From assembly GCF_036311985.1 (NCBI RefSeq), contig NZ_JAZDCJ010000008.1: a stretch of DNA of 18,581 nucleotides; one strand, given 5' to 3'. Source of the stretch: JAZDCJ01 sp036311985. Its GTDB lineage: Bacteria > Actinomycetota > Actinomycetes > Actinomycetales > Micrococcaceae. The notes under the pieces are model-generated. The model ran no database searches. It worked only from the letters and a program-made list of their open reading frames with translations, and was not told where the DNA came from. Made by a program: the position numbers and the translations under genes. Below are positions 7,100 through 14,289 of the stretch, piece after piece. Position 1 is the stretch's first letter. Each line of letters starts with the position of its first letter.

Positions 7100-9715
7100 C
7101 TAGACGACGACGGACTGCGCGCGCAGGCTGCGCGCCAACTGGTCACGCTGCTCGAGGATGATCCGGCGCAGGGCGCGCGGCGCGTCGTCGTTCGAGCGCA
7201 GCCAGGCATCCGCCGCGGCCAGGACGGGGTGGTCCGTCGGGCCCTCCTCGCCGAGGTCCTGGGCGCCGGGAAACAGCCCCTGGACCACGCGCGTCGCCTG
7301 CCCGATGCTCATGCGCTCCCAGAGGCCCCGCAACGCGGGCCAGTACTCGGCGTAGAACGGATCGAGCAGCGCGTGCCCGCCGACCATGAACCCGGCCACG
7401 ACGGCGCTCAGGCGGTCGTTGGACAGCTCCCGGCCCGCCGCGTCCCGGCCGCTCAGCGCGGCGTCCCACGCCGCGCGCTTGACGTTGGCCTCGCGCCGCG
7501 AGGCCAACGCAAGCGCGTGCCCGACGGACGCCGCGGCCGAGGGGCGCAGCACGAGCTCCGCCTCGAGGCGCTCGGCGTCGACGAGTCCCCGCGCCGCCGC
7601 GGCCTGCAGGAGGGCCCAGCGCAACTCCTCGTCGACGACGAGGCCGTCCACGGGATGCGCCTCGCCGAGGAGCGCCTCGACGAAGTCGTCGAGGCCGCCG
7701 TCGCGCGCCAACGAGACGAGGGAGCGCGCGAAGGCGAGCTGCAGGTCGGAACCCGGCGCCGCGCTGTCCAGATGCCCCCGCAGCGCCGCGGCCAGGAGCC
7801 GGTGCTCCTCACGGCGGACGGCGGGCGGGCAATAGAGCCTCACGGCCGTCCCGGCCTGGGACAGGAGCGTCGCGAGGACGCCGACGTCGCCCACGGAACC
7901 CGCCATGCGCCGCACGGCGTCCAGGAACCGCGGGGCCTCGAGGGCCGCGTCCCGCACCATGTTCCACAGGGAGGCCCAGGCGGTCGCGCGGGCGAGCGGT
8001 TCGCGCAGGGTGTCGAGGTGCCCGAGGAGGACCTCGAGGGACCCGTCGTCGAAGCGGACCTTGGCATAGCTCAGGTCGGCGTCGTTCGGCAGCAGCAGCG
8101 CGGGGCGCGGGCGGCCGGCCAGCCCGGACAGCTCCACCGAGGCGCCGGCGATCTCCGCCTCGAGGCTTCCCGTGCGTTCGAGGGCCCCGTCGCGGAGCTC
8201 GAACGAGCCCACCCGCAGCACGTGGGGCCGCAGGACCTCCGCCCCCGTGGCGGGGTCGAGCCCCTCCTGGACGAGCCGCGCGGAGGTGACGGCCCCGGCG
8301 TCGTCCTCGTCCAGCTCGATCCCGAGCACGGGCACTCCCGCCGTCTGCAGCCAGGCACGGGACCAGGTGCCCATGTCCCGGCCCGAGGCCTCGGCGAGGA
8401 CGTCGAGGAAGTCCTGCAGGGACGTGTTGCCGTAGGCGTGGCGGCGGAAGTAGGCGCGCGTCGCCTCCTCGAACGCGTCGCGCCCGACGAACGCGGCGAG
8501 CTGCTTGAGGACCGAGGCGCCCTTCGCGTAGGTGATCCCGTCGAAGTTCTGGCGGGCCGCCTCGAGGTCGCCGATGTCGGCGACGATCGGGTGGGTCGTG
8601 GGCAGCTGGTCCTGCACGTACGCCCAGGCCTTGCGCCGGTTGGCGAACGTCGTCCACGCCGTCTCGAAGTCCGTCGCCTCGTCGACGGCGAGCGTGCCCA
8701 TGTAGTCGGCGAACGATTCCTTGAGCCAGAGGTCGTCCCACCAGCGCATCGTCACGAGGTCGCCGAACCACATGTGCGCCATCTCGTGCATGATCGTGTT
8801 CGCGCGGGCCTCGTACTGGGCCTCGGTGGCGCGGGACGTGAAGACGTAGTGTTCCGTGAACGTCACGAGGCCGGGGTTCTCCATGGCGCCGAGGTTGTAC
8901 TCCGGGACGAACGCCTGGTCGTACTTGCCCCACGGGTACGGGTAGTCGAAGAGCCGGTGGAAGAAGTCGAGCCCGCGCTTGGTCACGTCGAAGACCGCCT
9001 CCGCGTCGAAGTGCGGGGCGAGCGAGGCGCGGCAGGACGCGCCGAGCGGGATCGTCAGGGAGGTGCCGTCGGGCATCGTCCCCTCCCAGCTGTCCGTCAC
9101 GTAGTGGTACGGGCCGGCGAGGATGGTCGTGATGTAGGTCGACATCCGCTCCGTCGGGGCGAAGGTCCACGTCGCCGTCCCGTCGCCGTGGTCCTCGACC
9201 GTGTCGGCAGAGCGGTTCGAGGCCACGTGCCAGCCGCGCGGGGCGCGGACGGAGAAGGTGAAGGAGGCCTTGAGGTCCGGCTGCTCGAAGTCGGCGAAGA
9301 CCCGGCGGGCGTCGGCGGGCTCGTACTGCGTGTAGAGGTAGACCGCCCCGTCCGCCGGGTCCGTGAAGCGGTGCAGCCCCTCGCCGCTGCTGCTGTAGAG
9401 CGCGGTGCCGTGGACGGTGGCCGTGTTGTGCTCCCGCAGTCCGGCCAGGGTGATCCGGGACGGGCCCGCGCACCGGGCGGGGTCGAGGGCCTCGCCGTTG
9501 AGCTCGACCGCGTCGACGCCGCCGTGGATGAAGTCCAGGAAGGTCGCGGCCCCGGGCTCGGCGCAGTCGAACTCGACCGTGGTGCGCGAGGGATATCCCG
9601 TGGCGCCGGGGTCCTCGGCTCCGGAGAGGTCGAGGAAGACCTCGTAGGAGCGCGTCGTCAGGATCCGCGAGCGTTCCGCGGCCTCCCCACGCGAGAGGTT
9701 GCGGCCGGTGTCCAT
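7100..9715 (-). CDS. pepN: Aminopeptidase N (M1 family zinc metallopeptidase)
   Basis: This 871-residue cytosolic aminopeptidase removes N-terminal residues from peptides. The M1 landmarks are clear: exopeptidase motif GAMEN (276-280) and zinc site HEMAH (310-314) followed after 18 residues by glutamate E333 (HExxH-x18-E). The N-terminal beta domain covers about 1-210, the catalytic domain about 210-430, and an ERAP1-like helical C-terminal domain the rest. The length fits actinobacterial PepN. The frame stays open upstream to a TTG at 9748, with a GTG at 9736. I choose the ATG at 9715 because MDTGRNLSRGEAAERSRIL matches the usual beginning of this family. No Shine-Dalgarno sequence is visible. 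It lies 54 bp downstream of the YeiH-like gene on the same strand and converges with lplA. Confidence 0.93.
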   Translation of the reverse strand: MDTGRNLSRGEAAERSRILTTRSYEVFLDLSGAEDPGATGYPSRTTVEFDCAEPGAATFLDFIHGGVDAVELNGEALDPARCAGPSRITLAGLREHNTATVHGTALYSSSGEGLHRFTDPADGAVYLYTQYEPADARRVFADFEQPDLKASFTFSVRAPRGWHVASNRSADTVEDHGDGTATWTFAPTERMSTYITTILAGPYHYVTDSWEGTMPDGTSLTIPLGASCRASLAPHFDAEAVFDVTKRGLDFFHRLFDYPYPWGKYDQAFVPEYNLGAMENPGLVTFTEHYVFTSRATEAQYEARANTIMHEMAHMWFGDLVTMRWWDDLWLKESFADYMGTLAVDEATDFETAWTTFANRRKAWAYVQDQLPTTHPIVADIGDLEAARQNFDGITYAKGASVLKQLAAFVGRDAFEEATRAYFRRHAYGNTSLQDFLDVLAEASGRDMGTWSRAWLQTAGVPVLGIELDEDDAGAVTSARLVQEGLDPATGAEVLRPHVLRVGSFELRDGALERTGSLEAEIAGASVELSGLAGRPRPALLLPNDADLSYAKVRFDDGSLEVLLGHLDTLREPLARATAWASLWNMVRDAALEAPRFLDAVRRMAGSVGDVGVLATLLSQAGTAVRLYCPPAVRREEHRLLAAALRGHLDSAAPGSDLQLAFARSLVSLARDGGLDDFVEALLGEAHPVDGLVVDEELRWALLQAAAARGLVDAERLEAELVLRPSAAASVGHALALASRREANVKRAAWDAALSGRDAAGRELSNDRLSAVVAGFMVGGHALLDPFYAEYWPALRGLWERMSIGQATRVVQGLFPGAQDLGEEGPTDHPVLAAADAWLRSNDDAPRALRRIILEQRDQLARSLRAQSVVV

Positions 9716-9769
9716 GAGGGTGCTGTTCGGTTCCACGGTCCCATTCAATCATGAAATAAGTGTTTTAGA

Positions 9770-10792
9770 TCACGTCGAGGCGATGATCCAGGCCGCCCCC
9801 AGGCCCGCCGCGGCGACCGCGGCCCACGCTACCAGCGCCACGCCGAGGGCCCGCCGGGCCTGGCCCAGGAGCTCGCGCGGCCGGATGGCGAAGCCCAGCC
9901 CCACGAGGGCCGCGCCCAGCAGGAGCTCCTGCGCCACGTGGGCCCCGTCCAGGACGGGTGCCGGCACCCAGCCGGTGGAGCGGAGCAGGCATGCGGCCGC
10001 GAAGCCGGCCACGAACCAGGGCACGAGCGGCGGACACCGGGAGGCCCCGGCGTCGTTCCCGGAACGGGCCAGCCAGCCGCCGGCGATCGCGACCGGGGCG
10101 AGCGCCAGGACCCGGACGAGCTTGACCACGACGGCGGCGGCGAGGGCCGCGGACCCCGCGGACTGCGCCGTAGCGACGACCTGCCCGACATCGTGGACCG
10201 AGGCTCCGACCCAGTGGCCGAACGCCACCGGGCCGAGGCCCAGCAGGAGGTTGGCCGCCGGCAGGGCGGCGATCGCGAGCGTCCCGCACAACGTCACGAG
10301 CGCCACGGGGAGCCCCGCGTCGCGCGAGGTGCCACGCGCCTGGGCGAGCGCGCCGACCGCGCTCGCGCCGCAAATGGAGAACCCCGCCGCCAGGAGGACC
10401 GGCTGGTCGCCCGGCAGCCCCGCGGCCCGGGCCGCCGCCCACGTGGCCGCGAAGGCGACGGCCACGACGCCGGCCACCGCGGCCAGGCCAGCCCAGCCGA
10501 GCGCCACGACGTCGGACAGCGCGAGCTGCAGGCCCAGCAGGACGATCCCGGCGCGCATGAGGTGCATCGCCGCGACGTCGAGCCCGGCGTCCAGCGACGC
10601 GCGGAAACGCACGGCGGCCCGGGGCAGCGGGACGGAGCCGAGGGCCAGGCCGAGGACGACGCACCACGTCAGCGCCGGGATGCCCGGCAGGATTCGGGCG
10701 GCGGCGAAGGCGAGGCCGACGGCGGCAGCGGCCGCGGCGAGGCCCGGCGCCAACGCCACGGCGCGGCGGCGCGGAGCCGGCACAGGGTACAT
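9770..10792 (-). CDS. YeiH/UPF0324-family putative permease
   Basis: This 340-residue protein with about ten hydrophobic segments belongs to the YeiH (UPF0324) family, commonly annotated as putative sulfate exporters. Family motifs are LMRAGIVLLG (78-87), GFSICGASAV (137-146) and GASVHDVGQV (196-205). The start is the ATG at 10792, because AAAGGA lies 5 nt upstream; the longer frame from 10843 adds an arginine-rich stretch without support. It is divergent from the ATP-grasp gene (106-bp gap) and precedes pepN on the same strand. The transported substrate is not established by the sequence. Confidence 0.87.
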   Translation of the reverse strand: MYPVPAPRRRAVALAPGLAAAAAAVGLAFAAARILPGIPALTWCVVLGLALGSVPLPRAAVRFRASLDAGLDVAAMHLMRAGIVLLGLQLALSDVVALGWAGLAAVAGVVAVAFAATWAAARAAGLPGDQPVLLAAGFSICGASAVGALAQARGTSRDAGLPVALVTLCGTLAIAALPAANLLLGLGPVAFGHWVGASVHDVGQVVATAQSAGSAALAAAVVVKLVRVLALAPVAIAGGWLARSGNDAGASRCPPLVPWFVAGFAAACLLRSTGWVPAPVLDGAHVAQELLLGAALVGLGFAIRPRELLGQARRALGVALVAWAAVAAAGLGAAWIIAST

Positions 10793-10885
10793 GGGGATCC
10801 TTTCGGGCGGCTGTAACGCTACCCGCTTTCGACGCCGCGGCACGACACCGGCGCTTCGGGGATGCCAAGTCGGCCCCGGACGTGG

Positions 10886-10898
10886 TTATCTAGCTCTC
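10886..10898 (+). promoter_or_regulatory. Candidate leaderless promoter of the ATP-grasp operon
   Basis: TTATCT (10886-10891) ends 7 nt before the ATG at 10899, the same spacing as the leaderless promoters at 2909 and 5822. The box lacks the conserved A at its second position and no -35 is seen, so support is weaker. No Shine-Dalgarno sequence precedes the ATG. Confidence 0.35.
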
Positions 10899-12467
10899 AT
10901 GTCCGATCTATTTGCCGACTATGCCGCAGCGCAGGACCGGTCCACGGCCTTCGACGAGATGTTCGAGCGCGACCACGCCGTCCGTGAGGCCTACCGCCAG
11001 GTGTCCGCGGCCCTCGGGGAACTGACCCCGGCGGACGTCGCGGCGCGCGCCGACTCGATGGCGCGCACGTTCCTGGACAAGGGCGTGACCTTCGACTTCG
11101 CGGGGGAGGAGCGGCCGTTCCCGCTGGACATCGTGCCCCGCGTCCTCTCCGGCGAGGAATGGCACGTCCTCGAGGTCGGCGTGGCCCAGCGCGTCAAGGC
11201 CCTCGAGGCGTTCCTCGACGACGTCTACGACAAGATGCACGTCGTCGCCGACGGCGTCGTCCCGCGCAAGCTCATCACCTCCAGCGCCCACTTCCACCGC
11301 CAGGTCCACGGCTTCAAGCCCGCCGGAGGGGTGCGCGTGCACATCTCCGGAATCGACCTCGTCCGCGACGAGGCCGGCACATTCCGCGTCCTCGAGGACA
11401 ACGTGCGCGTGCCCTCGGGCGTCTCCTACGTCATGGAGAACCGGCGGGCCATGGCCAAGGGCCTGCCCGAGGCCTTCGGCCAGCAGAACATCCGGGGCGT
11501 CGACGAGTATCCGCGCCGGCTCCTCGCGGCGCTGCGCAAGACGGCGCCGGGCGGCGTCGAGGACCCCAACGTCGTCGTGCTGACCCCCGGCGTGTTCAAC
11601 AGCGCCTACTTCGAGCACACGCTCCTCGCCGGCCTCATGGGCGTCGAGCTCGTCGAGGGGCGCGACCTGGTCTGCCGCGGCAACCGCGTCTACATGCGCA
11701 CGACCGAGGGCGAACAGCGCGTGGACGTGATCTACAAGCGCATCGACGACGAGTTCTTCGACCCGCAGCAGTTCCGGGCCGACTCCGTGCTCGGCTGCCC
11801 CGGGATCATCAACGCCGCACGGGCCGGCAACGTCACGATCGCCAACGCGATCGGCAACGGCGTGGCCGATGACAAGCTCATCTACAGCTACGTCCCGGAC
11901 CTGATCCGCTACTACCTGCACGAGGACCCCGTCATCCCCAACGTGGACACCTACCGGCTCGAGGAGCCCGCGGCCCGCGAGGAGGTCCTGGACCGGCTCG
12001 CGGAGCTCGTGGTCAAGCCCGTCGACGGATCCGGCGGCAAGGGCCTCGTGATCGGGCCGGATGCGAGCCGCGCCGAGCTCGACGCCCTGCGCGCCCGCGT
12101 CCTGAAGGACCCGCGCGGCTGGATCGCACAGCCGGTCCTGCAGCTCTCGACGGTGCCCACGATGGCCGGCGACCGCTTCAGCCCGCGCCACGTGGACCTG
12201 CGCCCCTTCGCCGTCAACGACGGCGACGACGTCTGGGTCCTGCCCGGCGGCCTGACCCGCGTGGCCCTGAAGGAGGGATCGCTCATCGTGAACTCCTCCC
12301 AGGGCGGCGGATCCAAGGACACGTGGGTCGTCGACGGCACGGCGGGACCCGCGGCGGCGCCGGATTCCGGCTCCGGGTCCTCCCGCGCGGCCAGGAACGT
12401 GTGGCCCATCGAGGTCGGCACGCGGGATGCCGACCCCGACGGCCAGGCCGAGCAGCAGCAGCAGTGA
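10899..12467 (+). CDS. Circularly permuted type 2 ATP-grasp protein (DUF404/DUF407)
   Basis: This 522-residue protein belongs to the circularly permuted ATP-grasp family, predicted to be an ATP-dependent carboxylate-amine ligase that joins amino acids or peptides. Conserved blocks are VEEDN-like LEDNVRVPSGVSYVMENR (165-182), VLTPGVFNSAYFEH (227-240), DVIYKRIDDEFFDP (276-289), VVKPVDGSGGKGLVIG (371-386) and GGGSKDTWVV (469-478). The last ~40 residues are a low-complexity Ala/Gly/Ser tail ending in four glutamines (CAG repeats, 12453-12464). The ATG at 10899 is supported by the start of homology and the -10 spacing; the upstream open frame is antisense to the YeiH-like gene. It heads the operon with the alpha-E and transglutaminase genes, matching Rv2411c-Rv2409c in M. 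tuberculosis. The substrate is unknown. Confidence 0.92.
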   Translation: MSDLFADYAAAQDRSTAFDEMFERDHAVREAYRQVSAALGELTPADVAARADSMARTFLDKGVTFDFAGEERPFPLDIVPRVLSGEEWHVLEVGVAQRVKALEAFLDDVYDKMHVVADGVVPRKLITSSAHFHRQVHGFKPAGGVRVHISGIDLVRDEAGTFRVLEDNVRVPSGVSYVMENRRAMAKGLPEAFGQQNIRGVDEYPRRLLAALRKTAPGGVEDPNVVVLTPGVFNSAYFEHTLLAGLMGVELVEGRDLVCRGNRVYMRTTEGEQRVDVIYKRIDDEFFDPQQFRADSVLGCPGIINAARAGNVTIANAIGNGVADDKLIYSYVPDLIRYYLHEDPVIPNVDTYRLEEPAAREEVLDRLAELVVKPVDGSGGKGLVIGPDASRAELDALRARVLKDPRGWIAQPVLQLSTVPTMAGDRFSPRHVDLRPFAVNDGDDVWVLPGGLTRVALKEGSLIVNSSQGGGSKDTWVVDGTAGPAAAPDSGSGSSRAARNVWPIEVGTRDADPDGQAEQQQQ

Positions 12468-12510
12468 ACCCCACGGACACGACCCCCGACCCGCTGAAGG
12501 AGGAGACGAC

Positions 12511-13437
12511 ATGCTGAGCCGCATCGCCGAATCGCTGTTCTGGATCGGCCGCTACATCGAGCGGGCCGACGGGACCGCCCGCATCCTCGACGTCCACCTG
12601 GAACGACTCAACCAGCTCCCCCTCGCCGAGCAGCGCGTGGCCTCGCGGGAGCTCATGGCCGTCATGGGTGCGCGCACCGACGACGAGGACTTCGGCCTCG
12701 CCGAGCTGCTGCACCACATGGCCTACGACCGGGCCGACGCCGCCTCGATCGCCGGCGCCCTCGGGGCGGCCCGCGAGAACGCCCGGCGCGCCCGCGAGAC
12801 CGTCTCCTCCTCCCTCTGGGAGGCGCTGAACACGACGTGGAACGGGTTGAGCCAGCACCGCAAGGACGTCGTCGGGACCTTCCGCTTCTGCCACTGGGTC
12901 CTCGAGCGCACGGCCATGGTCCGCGGCTCCGCGGACACGACCATGAGCAAGGACGAGTCGTGGAACTTCCTCGAGCTCGGCCGGGCCCTCGAAAAGGCGG
13001 ACATGACGGCGAGGATGCTCTCGACGGCGGACACGCAGGCCTCCGGGCTGTCCTGGGTGAACATGCTGCGCTGCGCGGGCGCCTACGAGTCGTTCCTGCG
13101 CACGCAGCGCTCGGCCTTCGGCGAGAAGCACGCCGCCGAGTTCCTCCTGCTCGACCGGCTCTTCCCCCGCTCGATCGTCTACTCGCTCTCGGAGGCCGAG
13201 GCCTGCCTGCGGCGCCTGGACCCGTCCCTGCGCCGCGTCGGCTTCGACTCCGACGCCCGGCGGATCGTCGGCCAGGCCCGGTCCTTCCTCGAGTTCCATC
13301 CCTCGGACGACCTCCTGCAGGAACTGCCCGAGCACATGGAACGCGTCCAGAAGGCCTGCGCGCAGGCCTCCGACGCCGTCACCCGCAAGTACTTCTCGCG
13401 CGCGGCCGACACCGCGTGGGTTGGAGAAATCTCATGA
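12511..13437 (+). CDS. Alpha-E domain-containing protein (DUF403)
   Basis: This 308-residue, largely alpha-helical protein opens with the family hallmark MLSRIAESLFWIGRYIERAD and continues with the charged helical pattern of alpha-E proteins (SLWEALNTTWNGL, SMxx-like LGRALEKADMTARML, MLRCAGAYESFLR). No enzymatic motif can be seen. Alpha-E proteins almost always accompany a circularly permuted ATP-grasp protein and a transglutaminase-like protein, so it probably works with those neighbours. The ATG at 12511 has a very strong ribosome binding site (AAGGAGGAG, 12497-12505) and follows the ATP-grasp stop by 43 bp. Its stop overlaps the next start (ATGA). Confidence 0.92.
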   Translation: MLSRIAESLFWIGRYIERADGTARILDVHLERLNQLPLAEQRVASRELMAVMGARTDDEDFGLAELLHHMAYDRADAASIAGALGAARENARRARETVSSSLWEALNTTWNGLSQHRKDVVGTFRFCHWVLERTAMVRGSADTTMSKDESWNFLELGRALEKADMTARMLSTADTQASGLSWVNMLRCAGAYESFLRTQRSAFGEKHAAEFLLLDRLFPRSIVYSLSEAEACLRRLDPSLRRVGFDSDARRIVGQARSFLEFHPSDDLLQELPEHMERVQKACAQASDAVTRKYFSRAADTAWVGEIS

Positions 13438-14285
13438 GCCGACTGAAGATCCACCACACGACCCGCTACGACTACGAGGGGCGCGTCGGGCTCTCCTACA
13501 ACGAGGCCCGGATGTCTCCGCTCACCGATGCGCAGCAAGTGGTCCTGGAGAGCACCGTCCAGGTGCTGCCCGGTGCCGGAGCCGTGCAGCAGTACCGGGA
13601 CTACTGGGGCACGCGGGTCACCGCGTTCGACGTCGGCACGCCCCACGACTACCTGCAGGTCGACGCCGAGGCGACCGTCGAGGTGCACCGCTCCGAGCGT
13701 CCGGCGGGCGCCGAGCACCTGGCCGGCTGGGAGGTCCTGGGGGACGAGGCCGCCATGGGGGAGTTCTCCGACTGGCTTCCGCAGTCGGCGCTGAGCGAGC
13801 CCGGCCCCGACGTCGTCGCGGCCGTCGCCCACCTGGCCGGCGCCGCGACGCCCCACGAGGCCGCGCTCGGCGTGCTGGCGTGGCTGCAGGAGAACGTCGA
13901 GTACGTTCCCGGCGTCACGGGCGTGCACTTCAAGGCCGAGGATGTCTGGGCGGAGCGTCGGGGCGTGTGCCAGGACCTGGCGCACCTTGGGATCGGCGCC
14001 CTGCGTTCGCTCGGCATCCCCGCGCGCTACGTCTCCGGCTACATCCACCCGCGGCCGCAAGCGGCGATCGGGGAGACCGTGGCCGGGCAGTCGCACGCCT
14101 GGGTCGAGTGGTGGGACGGCGAGTGGAGGTCGTGGGATTCGACCAACCACAAGCCGGCCAGCGACCTGCACGTCTCGGTCGCGCGCGGGCGGGACTACCG
14201 CGACGTGAGCCCGCTCAAGGGCATCCAGGCCGGTGGCCGCGGCGTCACGCTCGACGTCAGCGTCAAGGTCACGCGCCTGGCCTGA
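13434..14285 (+). CDS. Transglutaminase-like cysteine protease-fold protein
   Basis: This 283-residue protein combines an N-terminal bacterial transglutaminase-like beta domain (LKIHHTTRYDYEGRVGLSYNEARM, about 4-27, and the strands to ~90) with a catalytic domain. The papain-like triad is intact: C179 in RRGVCQDLAH, H221 in SHAWVEWW and D235 in WDSTN. Such proteins may act as peptidases, amidases or transferases. With an ATP-grasp ligase and alpha-E protein next to it, a role in cutting, transferring or crosslinking a peptide made by the ligase is plausible but unproven. No signal peptide is visible, so it is likely cytoplasmic. The ATG at 13434 overlaps the alpha-E stop by 4 nt. The stop lies only 4 nt from the stop of the converging SDR-like gene. 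Confidence 0.92.
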   Translation: MSRLKIHHTTRYDYEGRVGLSYNEARMSPLTDAQQVVLESTVQVLPGAGAVQQYRDYWGTRVTAFDVGTPHDYLQVDAEATVEVHRSERPAGAEHLAGWEVLGDEAAMGEFSDWLPQSALSEPGPDVVAAVAHLAGAATPHEAALGVLAWLQENVEYVPGVTGVHFKAEDVWAERRGVCQDLAHLGIGALRSLGIPARYVSGYIHPRPQAAIGETVAGQSHAWVEWWDGEWRSWDSTNHKPASDLHVSVARGRDYRDVSPLKGIQAGGRGVTLDVSVKVTRLA

Positions 14286-14289
14286 GCGC

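Noticed and set aside
7229..9754. An 841-codon plus-strand open frame opposite pepN
   Set aside because: It is an arginine/glycine/valine-rich shadow caused by high GC; pepN on the minus strand has full M1 motifs and length.
9699..10898. A long open frame upstream of, and in frame with, the ATP-grasp gene
   Set aside because: It runs antisense to the clear YeiH-family gene, has no family resemblance, and the conserved ATP-grasp protein begins at the ATG at 10899.
10908..12524. A 538-codon minus-strand open frame opposite the ATP-grasp gene
   Set aside because: Its composition is that of a GC-rich antisense shadow, and the plus strand encodes a well-conserved family.
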